Of a DNA stretch of 25,694 nucleotides, positions 13,679 to 21,426 are shown piece after piece. The translations under genes were made by a program, and so were the position numbers. How positions within the stretch are numbered: the stretch's first letter is position 1; every line of letters starts with the position of its first letter. Under the pieces are notes generated by a model. That model was given only the letters and a program-made list of their open reading frames with translations, ran no database searches and was not told where the DNA came from. Origin of the DNA: JBDRFZ01 sp043818395 (lineage in GTDB: Bacteria; Patescibacteriota; Patescibacteriia; 2-12-FULL-60-25); assembly GCA_043818395.1 (NCBI GenBank), contig JBDRFZ010000004.1, positions 1 through 25,694 on the forward strand, written 5' to 3'.

Positions 13679-13732
13679 TCGAGTTAAACTCGACCGAACA
13701 AAAATTCCAGCATCTGCTGGTGTTTTTGTTTT
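13679..13732 (+). terminator. Terminator of the tRNA-Lys transcript
   Basis: A perfect TCGAGTT-A-AACTCGA palindrome (13679-13693) is followed by CCAGCA-TC-TGCTGG (13707-13720) and TGTTTTTGTTTT. The second hairpin with the T-run is the likely rho-independent terminator; its end meets the stop of the convergent femX-like gene. Confidence 0.8.
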
Positions 13733-14759
13733 AGCCCCTAAAAAATTTATCTATAAATAATAAACGATAAACCAAACTATTAAACGGCAAATCCCAGGTA
13801 CCGACCAAATCCACTCTCTCCCCTCCCCAACCTAGTTTAAAACGCGTAATGCCTTCCCAAGAAGGTTTGTAGTAATACATGGCTTTAGACCATGGGTTCA
13901 AACCCCAAAAATCATAGTTTTGATATCCCAGCGCTTTAGCTTCCTGAATGGCGTTCCAGTGCAAAGCGTATGGTGCCATGACGTTACGATATTCTGATGA
14001 TGAGGTGCCGTATAAATACGTCACCGTATCGCCGTAGGCGATTTCCAGGTTGGCAGACAAAACGCGTCCCTCGAGTTCCGCTAATCTGATCCTGCTCATG
14101 TTGTTCGTCTTCAGATATTCGTACATTTTTTTAATGTAGCTTCTCGGATGCTGGATAAAGTTATCGCGCGCCGCAGTCTGGTCCATCAAATCCAAAAAAG
14201 TTTCCACGTCTTTTTCTGTGTGCGCCAAACGCACAGAAACACCATGACGTTCGGCCACACGAATATTGTATCTAGTTTTTTCATGCATCTGCTTCTGAAT
14301 TTCAGGAAGCGATGGGGCGAGTTTTAATAAAAGTGTCGAAGTCGGATTTTGGGCTGAATTTCGGCGAAAAGAAAGCGGCACCAAGCCTTCTGGATTGCCG
14401 AGTTCCGAAACCGGTTCAAAACGCCAAAATAATGTCTTTTTTCGAAGATCTTTAATTTTTAAGAGCTCTTCCGTTAAAGCGAAGAGCGCTTTTCGTTTTT
14501 CTTCAAGTGACAAAAGCGATGAAAAAACCGGACCGCGCGGTGCAAACCAGTAACCCGTACCAAATTTTCGCAACCGATATTCCATCTGGATAGCTATAAG
14601 CCAGGAACCTTCGTCCTCGACTAAGGCAAGACGCATGACAGGTTTTCCAAGCGATGCACTAAACTCACCCCAGATCCATGATTGCAAAAATTGCGAATAG
14701 GGTTGGTGCGCTTGAAACGCCTCCCATTCATTTTTTTGTTCGATGCGTATGAGTTTCAT
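13731..14759 (-). CDS. FemX/FemAB-type aminoacyltransferase (lipid II peptide bridge)
   Basis: A 342-residue member of the FemABX (peptidoglycan bridge formation) family, which adds an amino acid from aminoacyl-tRNA to the lipid II stem peptide on the cytoplasmic face of the membrane. Two GNAT-like halves are visible: the first around SQFLQSWIWGEFSASLGKPV and FAPRGPVFSS, the second around KTRYNIRVAERHGVSV, TYLYGTSSSEYRNVMAPYALHWNAIQEAKALG and the family end FWGLNPWSKAMYYYKPSWEGITRFKLGWGG. No signal peptide or TM segment is seen. It overlaps ruvA by 4 nt (ATGA), so it is the last gene of the ileS-ruvA-femX operon. The donor amino acid cannot be told from sequence. Confidence 0.9.
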   Translation of the reverse strand: MKLIRIEQKNEWEAFQAHQPYSQFLQSWIWGEFSASLGKPVMRLALVEDEGSWLIAIQMEYRLRKFGTGYWFAPRGPVFSSLLSLEEKRKALFALTEELLKIKDLRKKTLFWRFEPVSELGNPEGLVPLSFRRNSAQNPTSTLLLKLAPSLPEIQKQMHEKTRYNIRVAERHGVSVRLAHTEKDVETFLDLMDQTAARDNFIQHPRSYIKKMYEYLKTNNMSRIRLAELEGRVLSANLEIAYGDTVTYLYGTSSSEYRNVMAPYALHWNAIQEAKALGYQNYDFWGLNPWSKAMYYYKPSWEGITRFKLGWGGERVDLVGTWDLPFNSLVYRLLFIDKFFRG

Positions 14760-15313
14760 GGCGCTAAATGACGCAAGGCTTCGCGTACTTTATCTGTTAC
14801 CTCGATCGTATCCGGCGATAAGGTTTTTACGGCTTCTTTTGCCTGATTTACGGAATAACCCAAGGACACCAAAGCCTCAATCACTTCTCTTTCCTCAAGT
14901 GGAGTTTCTACCGCCTCCACCAATTGCCCCTTTAATTCCAAAATAATTTTTTGTGCCGTTTTCTTGCCAACGCCCGGAACCGAGGTCAAAAAATCCAAAT
15001 CACCCTGCATCACAGCGCGTCGTAAAGAATCTATGGAACCGGTCGACATTATAGTCTGCGCAACTTTAGGACCGACACCGGAAACGGCTATTAAACGCTC
15101 AAAAAATTCTTGTTCGTCGTAGGACAGAAAACCGTAAAGATCCTCTTGATCTTCGCGAACATGATGGTGGATATACAAAAATTTCTCCTCACCGGTTTTT
15201 AGATGAGTCAAAACCGAAGCTGAAATTTTAACCGCGTAACCCACTCCGTTCGTTTCTAATAAAACAAACGAACCGTGAATTTCAAGTACTCGACCGCGGA
15301 GTGATCCGATCAT
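14756..15313 (-). CDS. ruvA: Holliday junction DNA helicase subunit RuvA
   Basis: Binds four-way DNA junctions as a tetramer and loads RuvB for branch migration. The 185-residue length fits the family. Domain I is an OB fold starting MIGSLRGRVLEI; domain II has two helix-hairpin-helix motifs, SGVGPKVAQTI (about 79-89) and PGVGKKTAQKIILEL (about 114-128); domain III at the C-terminus (VIEALVSLGYSVNQAKEAVKTL) is the RuvB-binding three-helix part. ruvB and ruvC are not in the window. It sits 44 nt after ileS and overlaps the femX-like gene by 4 nt, so it is in one operon with both. The acidic pins expected between strands of the OB fold are plausible at HVREDQEDLYGF. Confidence 0.96.
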   Translation of the reverse strand: MIGSLRGRVLEIHGSFVLLETNGVGYAVKISASVLTHLKTGEEKFLYIHHHVREDQEDLYGFLSYDEQEFFERLIAVSGVGPKVAQTIMSTGSIDSLRRAVMQGDLDFLTSVPGVGKKTAQKIILELKGQLVEAVETPLEEREVIEALVSLGYSVNQAKEAVKTLSPDTIEVTDKVREALRHLAP

Positions 15314-15357
15314 AAACGATAATAAGAGTAACCCGAACGGTGGGTTCTTGGCAAAAT

Positions 15358-18300
15358 TTACACCCGTTTGATGCCGACCGTAACTTTGATTCCATCCAAC
15401 TCCAATTCTTCGGACGCTTCCTGATCGGAAGTCATAGACTTATCGATCGAAAAGGATGAAGCGCGTGTGTCTTTCATGAGTTCAGAGCTCAACGATTCAA
15501 TAGTATCCCTAAAGCCCTGGTCGGAAACAGAAACTGCTACGACGATAACATCCTGCGGTGTCAGACCGAGTTTTTTACGTAGATTCATGACGCGGCGCGA
15601 GACTTCGCGAGCCATGCCTTTTTTCTTAAGTTCGGGGGTCAGCTCAGTATCAAGCTCAACAATCCACGCATCTTCACCCGTATTTTTATCGCCGTTTAAA
15701 ATTACCCGTTCAACATTCAATTCCTCTTTTACTAACATAAGTAAATCACTACGATTTGATAATCGTGCCGCTTCTGCTGGATCACGCATCAAGAGAGTAA
15801 GAGAGGAAAGCGCCTGACGTACCGGAATCTTGGCGGAAGCCCGGGCTTCATGAGCTTTGGCTACGACCTCGCGCAGCAACTCCATATCAGCTAATAGTTG
15901 CTCGTCAATGACTCGATCTTCGGTCTTTGGCCATTTATCAAGATGAACGGACATCTTTGGACCATTAACATCTTGGTACAATTTTTCGGCGAAAAACGGG
16001 GTAAAAGGCGCCATGATCGCTGAAGTTTGGAGCAAGGCTTCGCGCGCCGTTCGTAGCGCATCCATTTTTTCGAATTCATTATCACCCTTAAAACGCCCGC
16101 GGCTTCGCCTAAGCCACCAGGTTGAAAAATCATCAACCCAGTCTCTAAGCGGCCTGGCGGCGGCAACCAGGTCGTAAGTCTCCATGGCCCGGGTGGCTTC
16201 CTGGATCGTTTGCATCATCCTCGAGATAAGCCAGCGATCAAGCACATGCGCGCTCCGCGGTTTAACCAGCTCCACATCCTGGCCTTCAGCATAAAGTAAA
16301 TAAAAAGCACGAACGTTCCAAAGTATCCCAAGTAGCGCGCGTTGAAGCGTTTCACAGTCTTTCTCGGAAAAATTCAGCTGCTCGGCCTGGATAACGGGCG
16401 AGGATAAAAGATAGAAACGTAAGCTATCGGCGCCGAGCCGCGTCATCAGCTCCCATGGATCGGGATAATTTTTAAGACTTTTAGACATTTTCTTGCCATC
16501 TTCAGCCATGATGATGCCGGTCGCAATGACGTTTTTAAAAGCCGGTTTACCGAAGAGTGCTGTCGCTAGTACATGAAGAGTATAAAACCAACCGCGTGTC
16601 TGGTCCTGGGCTTCGGCTATAAAATCAGCCGGAAAATTTTCGTCAAACCTATTTTTATTTTCAAATGGATAATGGCCGGCTGCGTAGGGCATGCTACCGG
16701 ATTCAAACCAGCAATCAAAAACATCGGGCGTCCGCGACATCTGGCCTCCGCACTTACAATCCATTTTAATCACATCGATTCCCGGACGATGCAAATCAAG
16801 ATCCTTCCCTGATTTGATCCCACCTTGCGAGGCCTCTGATAATTCGGCTACGGAAGAGAATACTTTTATTTCGTCGCATTTATCGCATTGCCAAACCGGC
16901 AAAGGTGCTCCCCAAAACCTGGTACGCGAAACACACCAATCCGGCGCTGATTCCAACCCTTTGCCGAAGCGACCGGTTTTAAAATGTTCAGGATGCCAAT
17001 TAATTTTTTTAGCCGCCTCCAGCATCTTAGATTTTAATTTTGTTACATCCACGAACCACGCTTTCTGCGCTTTATAAAGCAGTGGTGTGGAACAACGCCA
17101 ACAGACCGGCACGCTGTGCGTTATCTTGTCTTCCTTAAAAAGCAAACCGCGCTTTTTTAGATCTTCCATAATCACTGAATCCGAACTCTTGGTCTTCATG
17201 CCACCAACCAACGCCAACTCCGTTTTTTGTTTCCCTTCGTCGTCAACCGTAACGAGAACCGGAATATCGTGTTCTTTTGAAGCGGCAAAATCTTCTTCGC
17301 CAAAAGCCGGAGCCGTATGCACAATACCCGTACCGTCAGTGACTGATACGTAATCCATGGCTACGACCTGGAATTGATTTTTACCAGGCCGCTCGGTCAG
17401 ACGCCTGGCCTCGGCCTCCGGAAGCGGATAAAGAGGCTCATATTCCAAACCAACGAGTTCCTTGCCATGCAGCTTGGTAATAATTTCAAAAGGCACATCT
17501 TCATCCTTGAGCGGGTAAAAATCTTTCATGACCGAAGTTTTTAGCCCTTCGGCGAAAATGTAAGTTTCGCCGCTGTCGTACATTTTTACTTTCAAATACA
17601 TGCTATCCGGATGTACGGCCAAAGCCATGTTGGCGGGCAATGTCCAGGGAGTCGTAGTCCAGGCCAAAAGATAAGTATTGGGCTCGCCCTTTAATTTGAA
17701 CTTGATGGTCACAGCCGGATCTTCGACATCGATGTAATGATTACCCATTGCGATCTCGGTATTGGAAAGCGGCGTGGAACAACGCGGACAAAAAAGCGAA
17801 ACTCGCAGATCCTTATAAATGAGATTTTTTTTCCAAAGTTCAGCGAATACCCACCATACGGATTCGATATATGACGCATCCATGGTTTTATAGGCACCAT
17901 CAAATTGAACCCAGCGCCCAAAACGCTCAATATATTTTTTCCAGTCGGCAGCATATTTCATTACCGATTCGCGGCAAGCTTGATTGAATTTATCAATACC
18001 AAAACTTTCTATATCGCGTTTAGAATTTAATTTCAGTTCCTTCTCGATCAAATTCTCGACCGGCAAGCCGTGGCAATCCCAACCCCAGCGACGCGGTACG
18101 CGATAACCCTGCATAGTAAAATAGCGAGGAACTGCATCCTTGATGGCAGATTGAAGCAGATGACCGTAGTGCGGCAAGCCATTGGCAAAAGGCGGCCCAT
18201 CGTAAAATACGTAGGTTTTATTTTCCGGACGCTCCTCGATAGAACGCTCGAAAATTTTCTTTTTCTTCCAAAATTCAGCTATTTCCTCTTCGATCTTAGG

Positions 18301-18363
18301 AAAATTCGGCGGTCCTGATTGTTGTTTTGGTTCATCGCTCATATATTTTGATTTGTTAATCAT
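15358..18363 (-). CDS. ileS: Isoleucyl-tRNA synthetase, eukaryote-like type 2
   Basis: Charges tRNA-Ile and edits misactivated valine. Full length at 1001 residues (994 if the inner ATG at 18342 is used). The HIGH motif is HYGH (65-68) in GLPHYGH; the RRWGWDCHGLPVE block, the CP1 editing domain (LAWTTTPWTLPANMA), and KMSKS at 625-629 follow. Zinc-like cysteine pairs CPRC, CWRC, CDKC and CKC are present in the catalytic half. HYGH with WGWDCHGLPVE is typical of type 2 IleRS, the eukaryotic-like group that in characterised bacteria resists mupirocin; that property is inferred here. First gene of the ileS-ruvA-femX operon. No Shine-Dalgarno precedes either possible start. Confidence 0.97.
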   Translation of the reverse strand: MINKSKYMSDEPKQQSGPPNFPKIEEEIAEFWKKKKIFERSIEERPENKTYVFYDGPPFANGLPHYGHLLQSAIKDAVPRYFTMQGYRVPRRWGWDCHGLPVENLIEKELKLNSKRDIESFGIDKFNQACRESVMKYAADWKKYIERFGRWVQFDGAYKTMDASYIESVWWVFAELWKKNLIYKDLRVSLFCPRCSTPLSNTEIAMGNHYIDVEDPAVTIKFKLKGEPNTYLLAWTTTPWTLPANMALAVHPDSMYLKVKMYDSGETYIFAEGLKTSVMKDFYPLKDEDVPFEIITKLHGKELVGLEYEPLYPLPEAEARRLTERPGKNQFQVVAMDYVSVTDGTGIVHTAPAFGEEDFAASKEHDIPVLVTVDDEGKQKTELALVGGMKTKSSDSVIMEDLKKRGLLFKEDKITHSVPVCWRCSTPLLYKAQKAWFVDVTKLKSKMLEAAKKINWHPEHFKTGRFGKGLESAPDWCVSRTRFWGAPLPVWQCDKCDEIKVFSSVAELSEASQGGIKSGKDLDLHRPGIDVIKMDCKCGGQMSRTPDVFDCWFESGSMPYAAGHYPFENKNRFDENFPADFIAEAQDQTRGWFYTLHVLATALFGKPAFKNVIATGIIMAEDGKKMSKSLKNYPDPWELMTRLGADSLRFYLLSSPVIQAEQLNFSEKDCETLQRALLGILWNVRAFYLLYAEGQDVELVKPRSAHVLDRWLISRMMQTIQEATRAMETYDLVAAARPLRDWVDDFSTWWLRRSRGRFKGDNEFEKMDALRTAREALLQTSAIMAPFTPFFAEKLYQDVNGPKMSVHLDKWPKTEDRVIDEQLLADMELLREVVAKAHEARASAKIPVRQALSSLTLLMRDPAEAARLSNRSDLLMLVKEELNVERVILNGDKNTGEDAWIVELDTELTPELKKKGMAREVSRRVMNLRKKLGLTPQDVIVVAVSVSDQGFRDTIESLSSELMKDTRASSFSIDKSMTSDQEASEELELDGIKVTVGIKRV

Positions 18364-18439
18364 GCGATATTTTGAGGTAGTTAGTCAATTGCTTGGGTTA
18401 GTATTACTTAATAAATTAAACCAAGGCAGACGCAAGACC

Positions 18440-18460
18440 CGCCCCTACGTGTTCCATGCT
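18440..18460. repeat. 21-bp repeat, exact copy at 19801-19821
   Basis: CGCCCCTACGTGTTCCATGC plus T is identical at both places. Here its last T is the first base of a TACACT -10 box for rpiB. Confidence 0.9.
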
Positions 18461-18465
18461 ACACT
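18460..18465 (+). promoter_or_regulatory. Putative -10 box giving a leaderless rpiB mRNA
   Basis: TACACT begins 12 nt before the rpiB ATG, which puts the expected transcription start on the start codon. No -35 is evident. The same spacing is seen at 22360 before the transketolase gene. Confidence 0.45.
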
Positions 18466-18471
18466 TTACCC

Positions 18472-18909
18472 ATGAAACAAGCACCTATTTTCCTAGCCGC
18501 TGACCATGCTGGTTACGCGCTCAAAGAAAAAATAAAACACAAATTTCTAAAGCTTGGCCTGCAAGTCAAAGATCTATCCCCCAAATTTAAACCTGGCGAC
18601 GACTACCCTGCACACGGGTTCAATCTCGCAAAAGCGATCGTAAAAAATAAAGACGCTAAGGGCATAGCCATCTGCGGAAGCAGTATCGGAATTTCTATGG
18701 CAGCCAATAGGATTAAAGGAGCGCGAGCTTTCAGCACAACCGACGAAAAAACGATTAAGTTGGCGCGTGAGCATAACGACGCCAACATTATGACGCTTTC
18801 GGGCTGGCGGACTTCGACCAAGTCAGCAATAAAATTAATTGACGTGTTTCTCAAAACAAAATTCTCGGGCGCCGAAAGACATAAAAGAAGGATTAAGCAG
18901 CTGGGATAA
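18472..18909 (+). CDS. rpiB: Ribose-5-phosphate isomerase B family (RpiB/LacAB)
   Basis: Interconverts ribose-5-phosphate and ribulose-5-phosphate in the non-oxidative pentose phosphate pathway. The 145-residue length fits. Seen: ADHAG with Asp11-His12, the catalytic Cys68 in CGSSIG (CGTGIG in E. coli, so the anion loop has two changed residues), AANRIKGARA, and the EHNDANIM block with His101. The C-terminus is basic (RHKRRIKQ). It stands 45 nt before rpe and upstream of the split transketolase, which together make a pentose pathway set feeding nucleotide synthesis. No Shine-Dalgarno is present; a -10 box 12 nt before the ATG suggests a leaderless message. Confidence 0.93.
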   Translation: MKQAPIFLAADHAGYALKEKIKHKFLKLGLQVKDLSPKFKPGDDYPAHGFNLAKAIVKNKDAKGIAICGSSIGISMAANRIKGARAFSTTDEKTIKLAREHNDANIMTLSGWRTSTKSAIKLIDVFLKTKFSGAERHKRRIKQLG

Positions 18910-18954
18910 AGAAGTAGTCTGCGCTAAATACTGAACGATAAATGCTAACTTCCT

Positions 18955-19587
18955 ATGTCCCAAATCATCCCCGCTATACTCGTCAAAGATCAAGCCGCTT
19001 TCATGGATCGTTTGCACCTGGTGGAAAATCTGGTTCCACTTATACAAATCGATGTCATGGATGGAAAATTCGTACCTAATACAAGTTGGTGTGATCTTGG
19101 CGTGATCAAGGATCTAGATACATCAACCGCCTTCGAACTTCATCTCATGGTCGAGGATCCGGAAATCATTATTCGTGAGTGCGAAAATATCCCAAAGGTA
19201 AAACGCCTCGTTTGGCACCTGGAATCCATGGGCGACCACCGTGAACTTTTAAACTTGGTTCATTCATTCGGCAGAGAGGCCGGGTTAGCCATCTCGCCAA
19301 AAACTCCGGTCGACTCTTTACAGCCATACACTGGCAGGATGGATGAAATTTTGGTCTTAGGAGTCGAGCCTGGATTTTCCGGACAAGGCTTAATTCCGGA
19401 AACAATCGTAAAGACAAAACAGATACACGAACGCTGGAATGATCTTGTAATCGCATTCGATGGAGGCGTGAACCTCGCGAATATCGAGGATTTGAAACAA
19501 GCTGGCGTGACGCGCTTCTGTGTCGCTAGCGCCGTTTTTGGGAACCAAGACATCGAAACCGCGCTAAAAGAACTGCAAAATAATTAA
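18955..19587 (+). CDS. rpe: Ribulose-phosphate 3-epimerase-like TIM barrel
   Basis: Expected to interconvert ribulose-5-phosphate and xylulose-5-phosphate. The 210-residue length fits. Family blocks in order: IIPAIL, IQIDVMDGKFVPN (Asp33), FELHLMVEDP (His63), EPGFSGQ and FDGGV (Asp169). In canonical enzymes the first metal ligand is a His two residues before the Asp of DVMDG; here it is Gln31, so one of four metal ligands is replaced. The FHxE block also differs (VWHLES). It may be a divergent active Rpe or a relative with another substrate; the neighbouring rpiB and transketolase genes favour Rpe. Confidence 0.82.
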   Translation: MSQIIPAILVKDQAAFMDRLHLVENLVPLIQIDVMDGKFVPNTSWCDLGVIKDLDTSTAFELHLMVEDPEIIIRECENIPKVKRLVWHLESMGDHRELLNLVHSFGREAGLAISPKTPVDSLQPYTGRMDEILVLGVEPGFSGQGLIPETIVKTKQIHERWNDLVIAFDGGVNLANIEDLKQAGVTRFCVASAVFGNQDIETALKELQNN

Positions 19588-19908
19588 ATAAGACCAATAC
19601 TCTCAATTTCCCTCAGGACGATCATTTTTTACGTACCATGCTCACTGCTCCGTACTTTGTGATCCTATCGTCCTGAGGCATATACCAAAAGCCGAAGGAT
19701 CTTTTTGCATAATCGTCAATGCCAAAAGATCCTTCGACTCCGCTACGCTGCGCTCAGGACGACGGAAATGTCGTATACTCTGTGCTGGGCGCGGAAACCG
19801 CGCCCCTACGTGTTCCATGCTCCGTGCTCACTGTTCACTGCTCACTACTTCATCTCCCCCACGGTATCGCCAAGTAACGGTTGTCTTGATATTCTGTTAT
19901 AAATATTT
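19588..19908. repeat. Repeat-packed intergenic region
   Basis: No gene is seen in 321 nt. In order: a partial REP-like end CCTCAGGACGATC (19611-19623); an inverted copy CGTCCTGAGG ... CCGAAGGATC (19669-19702); a direct copy with a longer core (19724-19764), making a head-to-head pair; a perfect 8-bp hairpin GGGCGCGG-AAA-CCGCGCCC (19787-19805); the 21-bp repeat (19801-19821) shared with 18440; and a short tandem-like GTGCTCACTGTTCACTGCTC (19824-19843), whose CATGCTCACTGCTCCG-like version also stands at 19638. Confidence 0.85.
19898..19903 (+). promoter_or_regulatory. Putative -10 box of the Ig-like secreted protein
   Basis: TATAAA begins 11 nt before the ATG, predicting a leaderless or nearly leaderless mRNA. 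TTGTCT at 19881 is too close to be a normal -35. Confidence 0.45.
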
Positions 19909-21327
19909 ATGAAAAATCCACAATTTCTAACGCGGTTATTTGGAACCGCTGTATTCATGGCCGGCTTAGCGCTCAGTTCGGCTACCCAGGCCACAACGCT
20001 TTCGCCCGGTGATTTAATTAAAGGACCACTGGACGCGGTTTATTATTACGCGGCTAATGGCAAACGTTTGGTTTTCCCCACAGAAAAAACGTATATGACT
20101 TGGTATACGGATTTTACGTCCGTTAAAACCATAACTTCGGATGAATTGGCGGCCATATCAATGGGAGGCAACGTGACCTACCGACCGGGCGTCAAACTGG
20201 TAAAAGTCACGACCGATCCAAAAGTCTACGCCGTATCAAAAGGCGGAACGCTTCGCTGGGTAAAAACCGAAACCCTGGCCGCAGCGTTGTACGGAACTGA
20301 CTGGAATACAAAAATAGATGATGTGCCGGATACTTACTTCACAAATTACATTGCTGGTGCACCCATTGAATATACAAGCGACTACACGCCGGCCACGGAA
20401 ACTTCTGCTGTGACAGATATAAATATTGACAAGAATCTATCTACAGCGTCGACTACGCCAGAGACACCGGCCACACCGCCTTCATCAACTACGACGGCTG
20501 ATATTTTAACTTTCACGGTTTCGAAGACCACGCTTCAGGCCGGTGATATCGTTACTTTAATCGCCAGCACTCCAAGCGATTCTGACGTAACTGCGATAGA
20601 ATTATTTTTCGACGGTATGTTGACTAAAACCTGTTACACCGTCTCCTGCTCAGGCGAAACACAGGTGCCCTTTTCAGGCACTAAGTCCAGTTACTTAGCC
20701 GAAGCCAAAGCGCATAAAATAACCAACGAGGTGATCGAAAAATCCATCAGCATACCGGTTCAGGAAGATGGTTCAAGTATGATACAAATCCGCGTCGGCC
20801 AATCACAGATCATGATAAATCAGATGGCGTCCGCTATCGCCGAAATCGATTCATCCGTAACCGTACAAAGAATCGACATTTACGTCGACGGATCAAACGT
20901 CCGCGGCTGCACCGGCAGCGGCCATCAATGCCAATGGAGTGATTATCTGCAAGGCAGTACCAGCTCCGTGCATCCGGTCTACGCAACTGTTACCGATACA
21001 ATCGGCAGAAAATACACATCTGAAACTAAAAATATAACCTTGAGCACATTTGATACTCCCCGGGTTGAAATCGTTACCGCAAAAAATTCCATCGCAGCCG
21101 GGGAAACTCTCGAGGTAACAGTAACTGCATCGGACAGTGACGCAATAGCCTGGATCGAAATTCTAAAAAACGATGTCGTGATCAAGCATTGCGACAGCGC
21201 CGCACCCTGCACAGCCAATACCGGCCCCTGGTATGCAACGGGTACGAGCATGACCTTTAGCGGGCGAGCTAAAGATGCCGTGGACGTACAAGGCGTAAGC
21301 GAACCAGTGATCGTGAATATACAATGA
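19909..21327 (+). CDS. Secreted surface protein with CPR-type N-terminal module and Ig-like repeats
   Basis: A 472-residue exported protein; no known name. A Sec signal peptide with likely cleavage after ATQA (residue 28) is followed by a module at about 34-152 (SPGDLIKGPLDAVYYY ... DVPDTYFTNYIAGAPI) that is shared with the next gene. A Thr/Ser/Pro linker (about 153-200) leads to three Ig-like beta repeats of about 90 residues, each with one close cysteine pair: C242/C247, C334/C341 and C428/C434. Such pairs probably make small disulfide loops outside the cell. No C-terminal membrane anchor or sorting motif is visible. It probably sits on or near the S-layer or leaves the cell. Binding partners are unknown. 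Confidence 0.8.
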   Translation: MKNPQFLTRLFGTAVFMAGLALSSATQATTLSPGDLIKGPLDAVYYYAANGKRLVFPTEKTYMTWYTDFTSVKTITSDELAAISMGGNVTYRPGVKLVKVTTDPKVYAVSKGGTLRWVKTETLAAALYGTDWNTKIDDVPDTYFTNYIAGAPIEYTSDYTPATETSAVTDINIDKNLSTASTTPETPATPPSSTTTADILTFTVSKTTLQAGDIVTLIASTPSDSDVTAIELFFDGMLTKTCYTVSCSGETQVPFSGTKSSYLAEAKAHKITNEVIEKSISIPVQEDGSSMIQIRVGQSQIMINQMASAIAEIDSSVTVQRIDIYVDGSNVRGCTGSGHQCQWSDYLQGSTSSVHPVYATVTDTIGRKYTSETKNITLSTFDTPRVEIVTAKNSIAAGETLEVTVTASDSDAIAWIEILKNDVVIKHCDSAAPCTANTGPWYATGTSMTFSGRAKDAVDVQGVSEPVIVNIQ

Positions 21328-21426
21328 ACACAATTGTTTACCTCTAAAATATTGACGCAAATAATTTCTAGGAGCAAAATTACTACACGCTAATTAATTT
21401 TAACTAATAACTCAATAAACATCTCT

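Noticed and set aside
19588..19908. Possible CRISPR-like array in the repeat cluster
   Set aside because: Repeats differ in type and orientation, spacing is irregular, there are no uniform spacers, and no cas gene is nearby.
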